NCBI GenBank assembly: GCA_035758845.1
Contig: DASTVZ010000160.1
Span: 1 to 64,000 of the forward strand
Direction of reading: 5' to 3'
Origin: JALZOC01 sp035758845
GTDB lineage: Bacteria; Acidobacteriota; Vicinamibacteria; Vicinamibacterales; 2-12-FULL-66-21
DNA: 64,000 nt
Of the stretch, positions 53,278 through 62,009 are shown piece by piece; the stretch's first letter is position 1; each line of letters begins with the position of its first letter. A model generated the notes under the pieces. It was not told the origin of the DNA, did no database searches, and saw only the letters and a program-made list of their open reading frames with translations. The position numbers were made by a program, and so were the translations under genes.

Positions 53278-54387
53278 ATGGACGATCAGTCGGTCGACAC
53301 CGCAATCGACAGAAGAGACTTCGCTCGCGTAACGCTCGGAGCGCTCGGGGCGGCAGCGCTCGTCGGCCAGAATGCTCGCGCCGCGGCTCAGAAAACGTCC
53401 GCCAGCATCAAATTGTGTGTGCAGTCGTCGGCGAACCCCTCGGACGAACAGCTGCTGTTCCTCAAGCAGCTGGGGGCTGAGTACGTGAGCGTCGGCTCGA
53501 CGCCGGAGCTGCGAACCGCCGACGGGTTCATGCAGATCAAGAAGCGTTATGCGGACGCGGGCATCACGGTGTGGAACATCGGGAATACGAGCGTTCACAA
53601 CATGCCGGAAGTCACTCTGAATTTGCCGGGACGCGATCAGAAAATCGAGGAGTACAAGCAGTACCTGCGCAACCTCGGCAAAGCCGGCATTACCTACACA
53701 ACCTACGCGCACATGGGCAATGGCATCTGGACCAGCGGTCGCACCGACGTCCGGGGCGCCTCGGCGCGCGAGTTCGACGAGAACAGCCCCAACGCTCGCG
53801 GCAACTGGGACGGGAAGGTCTTTACTGGCCCGCTCTCCCATGGCCGGGTGTTCAGCAAGGAAGAGATCTGGGACAACTACACATACTTCATCAAGCGTGT
53901 AGCCCCGGTTGCGGAAGAAGTCGGCGTGCACATCGGGATCCATCCAGATGATCCGCCGGTGCCCGTGCTTGCCGGCGTTCCGCGCTGCATCTTCGCGAAC
54001 TTCGAGGGCTACAAACGCGCGATGGAGATCGCCGACAGCCCCAACGTCGGCATCTGCCTGTGCTGCGGCACGTGGCTCGAAGGAGGAAAGAATCTGACCG
54101 GCAAAGATCCCGAGGAGATGATTCGGTACTTCGGCGCGCGGAAGATTTGGAAGATTCACTTCCGCAACGTCAACGCACCGCTGCCGCACTTCGTCGAAAC
54201 GTTCATGGACAATGGCTACTACGACATGTGGAAGATCATGAAGGCGCTTCGCGACGTCAACTTCGACGGCATCGTCATCCTCGATCACAGTCCGACGATG
54301 GTTGGCGGGAACTATACGCAGACGGCGTACGGATTCGCCTACATGAAGGCGCTCCTGAATCGGGCGAACGGCGAAGCAAAGAGTTGA
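53278..54387 (+). CDS. Mannonate dehydratase-like TIM-barrel protein with Tat-type leader
   Basis: A 369-residue relative of the protein at 3126-4262. Metal ligands by position: His222 (IHPDDPPVP), Cys262 or 263 (CLCCGTW), His294 (KIHFRN), and Asp336 followed by His337 (ILDHSPTM). The leader DRRDFARVTLGALGAAALVG is twin-arginine-like, ending near ARAAA. In classical UxuA the enzyme is cytoplasmic, so export is unusual. Ten bases separate it from the DUF1080 gene, with GAGG upstream. The combination suggests periplasmic breakdown of an oxidised glycoside, then dehydration of the sugar acid (inference). Confidence 0.85.
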   Translation: MDDQSVDTAIDRRDFARVTLGALGAAALVGQNARAAAQKTSASIKLCVQSSANPSDEQLLFLKQLGAEYVSVGSTPELRTADGFMQIKKRYADAGITVWNIGNTSVHNMPEVTLNLPGRDQKIEEYKQYLRNLGKAGITYTTYAHMGNGIWTSGRTDVRGASAREFDENSPNARGNWDGKVFTGPLSHGRVFSKEEIWDNYTYFIKRVAPVAEEVGVHIGIHPDDPPVPVLAGVPRCIFANFEGYKRAMEIADSPNVGICLCCGTWLEGGKNLTGKDPEEMIRYFGARKIWKIHFRNVNAPLPHFVETFMDNGYYDMWKIMKALRDVNFDGIVILDHSPTMVGGNYTQTAYGFAYMKALLNRANGEAKS

Positions 54388-54519
54388 CGCACGCTCGCAG
54401 CACTCTTGGCACCCGGCCACGGATCTCACCAGTTCATCCCGCACTGGTGCTATTCACACCATCTCTATAGATGTCCAACCGAGTGCTGGCCTAACCTCCG
54501 GTGACCCAGGAGGTGCGGG

Positions 54520-55992
54520 ATGTTCGAAAGCGTTGCCCGGCGGGCACTAGTCATCATCGTCGCTTCGGGTGCTGCCTTGTCGTCGGTGTTCGCGCAAGCG
54601 CCGGCGACGAGCGACAAGCTGCCCATCACGACCAAGTCCGACGAAGCGCGGAAGCTGTATGTCGACGGCCGCGATCTGCTGGAGCGGCTGCGCGGGACCG
54701 ACGGCCGCCGCCTCTTCGAGCAGGCGGTGGGAAAAGATCCAGATTTCGCTCTCGCGCATGTCGGGCTGGCCAACACCGCGGGCACCAATCGCGAGTTTGT
54801 CGATGCAGTGACCAAAGCGGTTGCACTCGCCGACAAGGTCAGCGAAGGCGAGCGTCACCAGATCCTCGCCCTCGACGCAGCGCTGAAGGGCGATCCTGCC
54901 GGCAATCTGATGCATGTGAACGCACTGGTTCGTCTCTTCCCCAACGACGAACGCGCCCACACGCAATTGGGCGTTCTCTACTTCGGCCGGCAGGATTACC
55001 CGAGTGCGATTGCCGAATTCGAGAAGTCGATATCGATTAATCCAAAGTTTTCGCCTCCGTACAATCAGCTCGGCTATGCCTACCGGTTTACCGAGCGATT
55101 CAACGAAGCCGAAACCGCCTTCAAGAAGTACACGCAGCTCATTCCCGACGACCCGAACCCGTACGATTCTTACGCGGAACTGCTGATGAAGATTGGGCGT
55201 TTCGACGAATCGATCAAAGCGTACGAAAAGGCGCTGTCGATCGATCCGAACTTCGTCAACTCGTACGTCGGCATCGGCAACGACTACCTCGCGATGGGAA
55301 AGACCGACCAGGCCCGCGCCGCATTTGCGAAGATCGGTGCGCGCGCACGGAACACAGGTGAACGGCGCCTGGTGAAGTTCTGGACGGCAGCCTCGTATGT
55401 GCACGAGGGCGCGACCGACAAGGCGATCGACGAGCTGAAGGCCGGCTCGGCGCTCGCCGAAGCGGAGCACGATGCAGGCACCGTGTCCGGCGATCTCATT
55501 CAGATCGGGGACGTGTTGCGTGAGGCGGGCCGGCTTGACGATGCACTGGCGAAGTACGGCGAGGCGGTGAAGGTGATAGAGAGCTCTCAGCTGCCGGAGC
55601 CGGTCAAGGCCGCCACCCGCCGCAACCATGTGTTCGAGGAGGCCCGTATCGCCGTCGCGAAACATGATCTGGCGACGGCGAAGAGTAAGGCGGCGGAATA
55701 CGTACGCCTGACTGCACCGCGGAATGCGCCGTTCGAGCTGCGACAGCAGCGTGAACTTGCCGGACTGATCGCCCTTGCCGAGAAGCGACACGCAGCGGCG
55801 TTGGAGGAATTCACTCAGGCGAATCAGCGCGATCCGCGGGTTCTTCTATTAATGGCGGAGGCAGCGCAGGGCGCCGGCAGCACGGAGAAGGCCACCGCGC
55901 TCGCGCAAAAAGCAGCGCACTTCAACGAGCTGAGTTTCAATTTTGCTTACGTTAAGAAGAAGGCTGAACGGTTCCGCGCGTCATCTCTGTGA
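54520..55992 (+). CDS. Secreted TPR-repeat protein
   Basis: A 490-residue protein with signal peptide (ALVIIVASGAALSSVFA). It consists of helical repeats, such as AHTQLGVLYFGRQDYPSAIA, PPYNQLGYAYRFTERFNEAE and NSYVGIGNDYLAMGKTDQAR. A strong AGGAGG lies seven bases before ATG 54520. No enzymatic motif; a protein-protein scaffold. A TATAGA-like box about 60 bases upstream could be a promoter but is weak. Confidence 0.88.
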   Translation: MFESVARRALVIIVASGAALSSVFAQAPATSDKLPITTKSDEARKLYVDGRDLLERLRGTDGRRLFEQAVGKDPDFALAHVGLANTAGTNREFVDAVTKAVALADKVSEGERHQILALDAALKGDPAGNLMHVNALVRLFPNDERAHTQLGVLYFGRQDYPSAIAEFEKSISINPKFSPPYNQLGYAYRFTERFNEAETAFKKYTQLIPDDPNPYDSYAELLMKIGRFDESIKAYEKALSIDPNFVNSYVGIGNDYLAMGKTDQARAAFAKIGARARNTGERRLVKFWTAASYVHEGATDKAIDELKAGSALAEAEHDAGTVSGDLIQIGDVLREAGRLDDALAKYGEAVKVIESSQLPEPVKAATRRNHVFEEARIAVAKHDLATAKSKAAEYVRLTAPRNAPFELRQQRELAGLIALAEKRHAAALEEFTQANQRDPRVLLLMAEAAQGAGSTEKATALAQKAAHFNELSFNFAYVKKKAERFRASSL

Positions 55993-56083
55993 TGAATTCT
56001 GAGATTTCTGGTGGCTGAATGTTGAATGCTGATTGGAAAGCCCTTCAATCAGCATTCAGCAATCGAAATTCAGCAATTTCAGC
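55993..56083. repeat. AATCAGC-type repeats with a perfect 12-bp hairpin
   Basis: TGAATGCTGATT (56023-56034) and AATCAGCATTCA (56047-56058) form a perfect 12-bp inverted repeat around the 12-base sequence ggaaagcccttc. Further AATTCAGCAATT-type units follow. It could end transcription of the TPR gene or act as a palindromic repeat. It runs up to the promoter of the LuxR-type gene. Confidence 0.75.
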
Positions 56084-56106
56084 TCGCAAAGCGGCGCCCC
56101 TATAAT
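56078..56106 (+). promoter_or_regulatory. Promoter of the LuxR-type regulator gene
   Basis: A perfect TATAAT (56101-56106) lies nine bases before ATG 56116, and TTCAGC (56078-56083) is 17 bp upstream, within the AATTCAGC repeat. No Shine-Dalgarno sequence is present, so the message may be leaderless. Confidence 0.55.
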
Positions 56107-56115
56107 TGGGCGCGC

Positions 56116-57795
56116 ATGACCCTCACTGGACCCACTGGATGCGTGGAAGGGGACGCTGCGCTCGCACGCGGTGCGTGGACGGAAGCGCGCGACGCGTTCG
56201 CGGCGGCACTCGCCGTTCAAGAGACTCCTGAATCACTCGAAGGGCTCGCCACCGCCGGCTGGTGGCTCGATCTCGCCGACATCGTCTTCGACGGGCGCGA
56301 GCGCGCGTATCGTTTGTATCTCGCGAATGGCAATCGCCGAGCGGCAGCCCGTGTCGCTGTGTGGCTCGCGTGGGACTACTGGGCATTTCGAGGCGAACAT
56401 GCCGTCGGAAATGGCTGGTTGCAGCGCGCGCGGCGTCTGCTCGGCGACGAGCCTGCGTGCGCCGAGCGCGCGTGGCTCGATATTCGTGAAGGCTCGATGT
56501 GCCTGTTCGAGGAAGGGGACACCGAGCGAGGATTCGCGCTCGCCGGTGAAGGCATCCGGACCGCGCGCGAGGCCGGCAGTGTCGATCTCGAGATGCTGGG
56601 ACGTGCCGTGCAAGGTCTGGCACTCGTGCAATCGGGCGCTGTCGCCGAAGGCATGCGCGGCCTCGACGAGGTCAACGCCGCGGTCCTTGCCGGCGAACTG
56701 ACTGACCTGGTCGCGATCGGGCTGTCGTGCTGCTATCTGATCGCCGCGTGCGAGCGAGTTCGCGATTACGACCGCGCGGTGCAGTGGTGCACGCGGCTCA
56801 AGGCGTTCTGCATGAAATGGGGGCTGCGTCCGCTGTTTGCCGTCTGTCGTTCCCAATATGCGTCGATCTGCTTGTGGCGTGGGACGTGGCTCGAGGCAGA
56901 AGAGGAACTGCGCGCGGCGAGTCAGGAACTCGCGGCCAGCCGACCGGCAATGACCGGCGATGCACTTGTACGGCTGGGGGAACTGCGTCGCCGACAGGGA
57001 CGTCTCGTCGAGGCGGCCGATCTCTTCGACCAGGCCGGTCCCCACGGCCAGGCCCTGCTGGGCCGCGCGGAGCTGGCCTTCGATCGCGGAGACGTGCGCG
57101 CGGCACGCGAGCAGGCGGAACGATATCTTCGACACGTGCCGACCCACAATCGCACCGATCGCGCCGCCGCCCTCGATCTGCTCGTGCGCGCGCTCACCGG
57201 ACTCGGCGAGCGTGAACGCGCCGCGACGGCGCTCGCGGAACTCTCCGGGATTGCGAACCTCGTGTCAACCGTGCCTCTGCGTGCGGCGGCGAGTTTCGCA
57301 GAGGGATATGTCGCGCTTGGTGACGGTAAACTCGACAGGGCGCGGCAGCACCTGGAAGATGCCGTCGATCTGTATCTTCAAAGCGGCGCGCCATTCGAAG
57401 TGGCGCGTGCCCGCATCGAGCTGGCCCGCGCGCTTGGCTCACTTGGGCGAACCGCAGATGCACTCGTGGAAGCACAGCGCGCGATCGATTTGCTGTCGGA
57501 GCTGAACGCGCAGTTCGAGATTGGGCGCGCTCGAACCGTCCTGGATTCGCTGAAAGAATCACCTCAAATCGACGACAAGGTCGACAGCCACCCTCGCAAC
57601 GGCGGTTTGACAAAGCGGGAAGTCGAGGTGCTGCGGCTGGTTGCCGAAGGTCTGAACAATCAGACCATCGCTGAACGCCTCTTTGTGAGCGATCATACGG
57701 TCCATCGTCATCTCGCAAATATCCTCAGGAAACTGAGTGTTTCCACTCGCGCGGCCGCTGTTGCTCAAGCGGCACGGCGCGGAATTCTTGGCTGA
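56116..57795 (+). CDS. LuxR-type transcriptional regulator with TPR-like helical domain
   Basis: A 559-residue cytoplasmic regulator. Most of it is a helical TPR-like region (GDAALARGAWTEARDAFAAA, LGELRRRQGRLVEAADLFDQ, ARQHLEDAVDLYLQSG). The C-terminal 65 residues are a LuxR helix-turn-helix (LTKREVEVLRLVAEGLNN, RLFVSDHTVHRHLANILRKL). It has neither receiver nor MalT-type ATPase. ATG 56116 is fixed by the TATAAT just upstream. The next gene (cupin) may be a target, although a hairpin terminator separates them. The effector is unknown. Confidence 0.9.
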   Translation: MTLTGPTGCVEGDAALARGAWTEARDAFAAALAVQETPESLEGLATAGWWLDLADIVFDGRERAYRLYLANGNRRAAARVAVWLAWDYWAFRGEHAVGNGWLQRARRLLGDEPACAERAWLDIREGSMCLFEEGDTERGFALAGEGIRTAREAGSVDLEMLGRAVQGLALVQSGAVAEGMRGLDEVNAAVLAGELTDLVAIGLSCCYLIAACERVRDYDRAVQWCTRLKAFCMKWGLRPLFAVCRSQYASICLWRGTWLEAEEELRAASQELAASRPAMTGDALVRLGELRRRQGRLVEAADLFDQAGPHGQALLGRAELAFDRGDVRAAREQAERYLRHVPTHNRTDRAAALDLLVRALTGLGERERAATALAELSGIANLVSTVPLRAAASFAEGYVALGDGKLDRARQHLEDAVDLYLQSGAPFEVARARIELARALGSLGRTADALVEAQRAIDLLSELNAQFEIGRARTVLDSLKESPQIDDKVDSHPRNGGLTKREVEVLRLVAEGLNNQTIAERLFVSDHTVHRHLANILRKLSVSTRAAAVAQAARRGILG

Positions 57796-57800
57796 TTTGT

Positions 57801-57818
57801 ATGGCCCCTTCGGGCCAT
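57801..57818 (+). terminator. Likely terminator after the LuxR-type gene
   Basis: ATGGCCC (57801-57807), loop CTTC, GGGCCAT (57812-57818) is a perfect 7-bp stem followed by TTTCG. The T-tract is short, so termination may be partial. Confidence 0.5.
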
Positions 57819-57924
57819 TTCGACCTGCAACTGTGAAATGACCCGCGCATGGGATGCGACGGTCAGCTCGCGTCCGTAGACTCGTCTCAATTGCGGGGAA
57901 CGCCCGCTGAAAGAGGAGGCGGAT

Positions 57925-58428
57925 ATGACGAAGACCGTTTCGGTGATCACGGCTGCTGCCATTCTGAGCGGCGGGACGTTGGCGGTGCTGCGGGCGCAGA
58001 GCCACGCGCACGTCATTCAGACCGAGAAGGAAACGCAGTGGGGACCGGCTCCGCCGATGCTTCCGCCGGGAGCACAGATCGCCGTGCTCACCGGAGATCC
58101 GGGCAAGGCGGCCCCCTACACGGTTCGTCTGAAGTTTCCGGCGAACTACGCAATCCCGGCGCATTCTCATCCCACTGACGAGAACGTCGTCGTCACCTCC
58201 GGCGCGCTGACATTCGGCATGGGCGACGAACTCAAAAAGGGCGCGCCGACGAACAAGACGATTGCGGCGGGCGGATACTTCCTTGCGCCGGCGAATATGA
58301 ATCACTTCGCATACACGACTGCAGAGTCGACGATCGTGCTCTACGGAGTCGGACCGGTGGAGTTCAAGTACGTGAGAGCGTCCGACGACCCACGGAACGC
58401 GAAGAAGACGACGGGGCAGGAACAGTAG
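57925..58428 (+). CDS. Secreted cupin-domain protein
   Basis: A 167-residue protein with a leader (VSVITAAAILSGGTLAVLRA). The cupin motif IPAHSHPTDENVVVTSGAL gives two histidines and a glutamate for metal binding, and NMNHFAYT gives a third. AGAGGAGG lies just upstream of ATG 57925. Small cupins bind metals and may be isomerases or dioxygenases; the function is open here. Adjacent to the regulator upstream. Confidence 0.85.
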   Translation: MTKTVSVITAAAILSGGTLAVLRAQSHAHVIQTEKETQWGPAPPMLPPGAQIAVLTGDPGKAAPYTVRLKFPANYAIPAHSHPTDENVVVTSGALTFGMGDELKKGAPTNKTIAAGGYFLAPANMNHFAYTTAESTIVLYGVGPVEFKYVRASDDPRNAKKTTGQEQ

Positions 58429-58467
58429 CGGAGTGGCTCACCGGGTCGCCGGCCGGCTCGCGCATGG

Positions 58468-58527
58468 TAGGATAAGGGTGTTCTCCCGAACAATCTCGAT
58501 CTAACGAGGCCCCGTCCGGAGCCTCGT
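58468..58527 (+). promoter_or_regulatory. Possible promoter and leader hairpin of the GDSL esterase gene
   Basis: TAGGAT (58468-58473) could be a -10 box. ACGAGGC (58504-58510) pairs with GCCTCGT (58521-58527) across a ten-base loop, 30 bases before ATG 58557. The hairpin could equally be a terminator for the cupin gene. Confidence 0.35.
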
Positions 58528-58556
58528 GACAGTTTCCGAATTTAGCGCGCACGGCC

Positions 58557-59246
58557 ATGAAACCTTCGGTTCGTTCCATTGGCGTCTGCTACTCGCTCGC
58601 GGCAGTGATGTCGGCCTCGGCATGTATCGGCGGCAGTTCGCCGTCGTCGCCGACCGCGGCAGACTCAGCCGCTCCCACTCCGCGTCGAGCCGTGGTTTTG
58701 GGCGACAGTCTGGCGGTCTCGCCGTCTCGCGCGGAGGGATTTCCTGCTGAGCTCGAACGCCGGATGAACGTGCAGCAACCTGGCTGGGTTGTCAGTAACG
58801 CCGGGGTGAGCGGCGACACGACAAGCGGCGGACTGCGTCGATTCGATCAGGCCGTTGTGGATGGCACGCGGATCCTGATCCTCGAGTTGGGCGCCAACGA
58901 CGGGCTTCGCGGTGTCGATATTTCAACCGTCGAGCGGAATCTGTCGACGATGATCGAGCGTGCGCAGTCACGCTCGATTCGGGTACTCCTGTGCGGTATG
59001 GAGACTCCGCCTATTCACGGCTGGAACTACAGCGTCGATTTTCATCAACTGTTCCCGCGCCTCGCGCGAAAGTACAACATTCCGCTCGTGCCATTTCTGC
59101 TGGAAGGTGTGGTGCTGAATCCTGATCTGAATGGCGACGACGAAATTCATCCCAACGCTGCGGGTGCGCAGCGGATCGCAGAGACTGTGTGGCCCTACTT
59201 GCAGTCGATGATTCAGCGGGAGACGATTATCGTAGCTGGTCGTTGA
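58557..59246 (+). CDS. GDSL/SGNH-family arylesterase-like lipoprotein
   Basis: A 229-residue protein with a lipoprotein signal (MSASACIGGS; Cys about residue 23). Block I is VVLGDSLAVSP with the nucleophile serine. Block II is VSGDT, block III is LGANDGLRG with the oxyanion Asn, and block V is DDEIHPNAAG with the catalytic Asp and His. This matches TesA-like lysophospholipase/arylesterases. Membrane-anchored in the envelope. Substrate unknown; no operon partner. Confidence 0.9.
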   Translation: MKPSVRSIGVCYSLAAVMSASACIGGSSPSSPTAADSAAPTPRRAVVLGDSLAVSPSRAEGFPAELERRMNVQQPGWVVSNAGVSGDTTSGGLRRFDQAVVDGTRILILELGANDGLRGVDISTVERNLSTMIERAQSRSIRVLLCGMETPPIHGWNYSVDFHQLFPRLARKYNIPLVPFLLEGVVLNPDLNGDDEIHPNAAGAQRIAETVWPYLQSMIQRETIIVAGR

Positions 59247-59323
59247 TTGGCTTCCGGCTTCTAGCTCTCGGTTGCTGGCAAGACTGGATAGTCAGCGGCC
59301 AAGGGCCGAAGCCAGCAGCTAAT

Positions 59324-61216
59324 TTATTTTGGCAACGCATACGCGACAATACCGACCGGCCCTTCGGGGTTGGCGCCCGCGACATCAACTGTATTGCGGG
59401 CCGCTCCTCGCGCCCCACCTCCTGACGCGGTGACCAGGAGATACTGCCGGCCGCCGATCTCGTACATCGAGGGTGCACCTGTCGTTGCAGCGCCGAGCGG
59501 CGTCTCCCAGATCTGTTTGCCGTCTTTGCTGTCGTAGACGTGGATCTTGTGGTCGCCTGCTGTGGCAAACACCAGTCCCGTCGCCGTGACTATCACGCTT
59601 GTCTTGACGTTGGCTGCGGTACCGGTTCCTTTGATGCCCTGGCCGACCAGTCGCAGATCGTCGCCAAGCCCAACCTGCCACTTGATCGTTCCCTTATTCA
59701 GATCGTACGCCGTCAGCGTTGTGTAGGGCGGCTTGATGATGGTCGGATACAGGCCGAATCCTTCAGTGACATAACGGCCCTCTTGAATCGGTTCCCCGGC
59801 ACCGCGTCCGCTGCGGCGCACCTCACCGGCCTTCAGCAGTCGAATGATCGTCGGCGTGTTGAGGCCGATGACATAAACGGTTCCGTCATCCGGGTTTGCC
59901 GCCGTGCTACCCCAGTTCGATCCTCCCTGATTCCCCGGCATGTGAATCACATCATCGAATCCGATCGGGGTGAACGGCCCATCGTTTCTTGCTTTCAGGA
60001 TCCGCTGCCTGAATTGCTCGCGCTCTTCGGGCGTGAGGATGTATGGATTGAGATCCTCGGCCGTGAACTTCTGTCGTGAGAATGGCGGCGGCGCGGTCGG
60101 AAAGGGCTGCGTCGGCCACAGCGTTTCGCCGGGCACGGTCGTGTTCTGTGGAACCGGCCGCTCCTCGATTGGCCAGATCGGCTTTCCGGTGACGCGATCG
60201 AAAACGTAAAGGTAACCGGTCTTGCTCGCGACCGCGACGACGTCGATCGCGCGGCCGTTCTGTCGGATCGTCGTCAGTTGTGGCGCAGAGTTGTTGTCGT
60301 AATCCCAGATGTCGTGATGCACCATCTGGAAATGCCACAGTCGCTTGCCCGTTCGTGCATCGAGCGCGACGATCGAGTCGCCGAACAGGTTGGCGCCGGG
60401 ACGATTGCCACCGTAGAAGTTGTACTTGGGACTCGCTATCGGCACGTAAACGATGCCGCGCTTTTCATCGATCGTCTGTTCACCCCAGTTGTTCGCGCCA
60501 CCCACCGTCTTCCAGGCATCCTTCGGCCATGTGTCGTATCCGAACTCGCCGGGTCGAGGAACGGTGTGAAAGGTCCAGACCAATTTGCCGCTTCGCACAT
60601 CGAATGCGCGCACGTCACCAGGCGCGGATTCGTATTCCTCGTTGGTTGCCGATCCCATGATGAGGAGGTTTTCGAACACACGCCCGGGCGTACGAGTCTG
60701 CTGGTTGATCGTCGCCGGGTCGCGGTCGAGACCGACGCGCAGGTCGACCTTGCCGTTGGTCCCGAATGCCGTGATCGGCTCCCCGGTGTAGGCATCGAGT
60801 TCCTGGAGCATGTTCTGGGTGCTGAAAATGAGCCGGCGATCTTTTCCGTCCTTGCTCTCCCAGTAGTTCACCCCACGACTGTTAAAGCCCTGGATTCCTT
60901 CGTGGATCCAGATCTGCTTCCCGGTGGCTGCATCGAGGGCGACAAAGGATCCATTGGGACCGCGGCCGTAGACCATCCCCCGAACGACCACCGGATTGAA
61001 ATCTGTCTGACCCGCAGGGTACGCCCACGCGACCTGCAACTGATTGACGTTGGCGCTGGTGATCTGTTTCGCAGCAACAAAGCGCGAACTGTCTGGTCCG
61101 CCTCCGTAGTCACGCCACTCGCGCTGGCCGTCAGGACCAGCGGCTAGCGGCGCACTCAGTGCGATCGCAGACATGACGACCGCGGTCATTCGCGCACTTG
61201 TTGACTGTCTGATCAT
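59324..61216 (-). CDS. PQQ-dependent dehydrogenase (quinoprotein beta-propeller)
   Basis: A 630-residue periplasmic quinoprotein related to glucose/alcohol dehydrogenases. A signal peptide (MSAIALSAPLAA) is followed by an eight-bladed propeller with W-motifs (GDSIVALDARTGKRLWHF, VTGKPIWPIE, GTIKWQVGLG). The segment MVHHDIWDYDNNSAP is a catalytic-site stretch of the family. No heme domain is fused. It passes electrons to a cytochrome, possibly one outside the window. AAGGAGAG lies before ATG 61216. Sugar or alcohol specificity cannot be read off the sequence. Confidence 0.9.
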   Translation of the reverse strand: MIRQSTSARMTAVVMSAIALSAPLAAGPDGQREWRDYGGGPDSSRFVAAKQITSANVNQLQVAWAYPAGQTDFNPVVVRGMVYGRGPNGSFVALDAATGKQIWIHEGIQGFNSRGVNYWESKDGKDRRLIFSTQNMLQELDAYTGEPITAFGTNGKVDLRVGLDRDPATINQQTRTPGRVFENLLIMGSATNEEYESAPGDVRAFDVRSGKLVWTFHTVPRPGEFGYDTWPKDAWKTVGGANNWGEQTIDEKRGIVYVPIASPKYNFYGGNRPGANLFGDSIVALDARTGKRLWHFQMVHHDIWDYDNNSAPQLTTIRQNGRAIDVVAVASKTGYLYVFDRVTGKPIWPIEERPVPQNTTVPGETLWPTQPFPTAPPPFSRQKFTAEDLNPYILTPEEREQFRQRILKARNDGPFTPIGFDDVIHMPGNQGGSNWGSTAANPDDGTVYVIGLNTPTIIRLLKAGEVRRSGRGAGEPIQEGRYVTEGFGLYPTIIKPPYTTLTAYDLNKGTIKWQVGLGDDLRLVGQGIKGTGTAANVKTSVIVTATGLVFATAGDHKIHVYDSKDGKQIWETPLGAATTGAPSMYEIGGRQYLLVTASGGGARGAARNTVDVAGANPEGPVGIVAYALPK

Positions 61217-61373
61217 CGACTCTCCTTATGGACCCGCCCGCGGGGACCCCGCGATCCCCACTCCGCTTCCGCCAAAGCCACGGCGAGACCTCGCCGAAGC
61301 GCCTTTGGCGCGAAGGCGGGCGCGTGGGCTCACTCGCGCGCTCGTTCGCCAAGCGTAACTGATTATGGGGTGG

Positions 61374-61643
61374 TTATGGCCATCCGAGTAACCGGAGTTC
61401 CTTCGCGACCGGCGCAGCAAGAATCTCGGTATACACCGAGTCCGTGATGCCGGTAGTGACGGCGGCAGGGGCGAGCGTCCGGCCCCTAAACGTCCATACC
61501 GTAATGGATCTCCCAGGATCAACCGGCGGGTATGGGCCACCGAACCGGGCGACGACGTCCGCTGGCGGCTGGAAGTGCAGCGCCGCCGGCACCCGCAGCA
61601 CGTTGCACGATCACGACGAGCAGTATCAGTGTTCTGCGCTTCA
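61374..61643 (-). pseudogene. Remnant of an RND/ABC efflux periplasmic adaptor (MacA/HlyD-like)
   Basis: Near 61643 the minus strand reads a signal-anchor start MKRRTLILLVVIVQ. After a one-base frame change come VLRVPAALHFQPPADVV and ITVWTFRGRTLAPAAVTTG, then ITDSVYTEIL, the kind of C-terminal end seen in MacA-type adaptors. The middle of a normal 350-450-residue protein is missing, so this is an internal deletion. The palindrome AGTACTCAGTACT lies just before the start. Reading is by eye and could be coincidence for so short a piece. Confidence 0.5.
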
Positions 61644-61860
61644 TAGTACTGAGTACTACGACGAGGGCGTGACGCGATTACATCGTGGGTACGACGGAAT
61701 CATGCACGCGCCCGCGGCCCGACCGAGGCGCGCAGTTCCGCCTTCGCCAAGGCTACGGCGGGACCTCGCCGGAGCTCGAAGAGCGTAGGCGGGCGCCGAG
61801 CGAGAGCGAGCAGGGGTGGGGCCCCGCGAGCAGTGAGAAAAGCCATTCGTCCCTGATCGG

Positions 61861-61889
61861 TTGACCGGAACATGTGTTGCGGATAGTGT
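61861..61889 (+). promoter_or_regulatory. Possible promoter for the DinB-like gene
   Basis: TTGACC (61861-61866), 17-bp spacer, TAGTGT (61884-61889). The following leader of about 115 bases contains repeat palindromes. Confidence 0.35.
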
Positions 61890-62009
61890 CGAGTCACTGA
61901 AACAATCACCGCGATCGCGAACGGAGCGGAGCGAGCTGCGAAGAGCGAGCGTAGCGGAGTGAGCTAGTCGGGGTGCAGGGGCCCCGACGATCCAAAATCG
62001 GAGGAGTCG

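Larger units (their letters stand above)
61217..62009. repeat. Repeat-rich intergenic region of about 0.8 kb
   Basis: The gap between the quinoprotein gene and the DinB-like gene holds no intact gene. It contains two copies of a GC-rich element with CCGCCTTCGCC-like and ACCTCGCCG blocks (about 61221-61345 and 61725-61845). A decayed efflux-adaptor fragment (61374-61643) lies between them. GCGAGC/GAGCGAGC palindromic blocks (61905-61962) and a GGGGTGCAGGGGCCCC hairpin (61967-61982) follow. One copy is also seen inside the DUF5107 gene leader. Confidence 0.75.
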
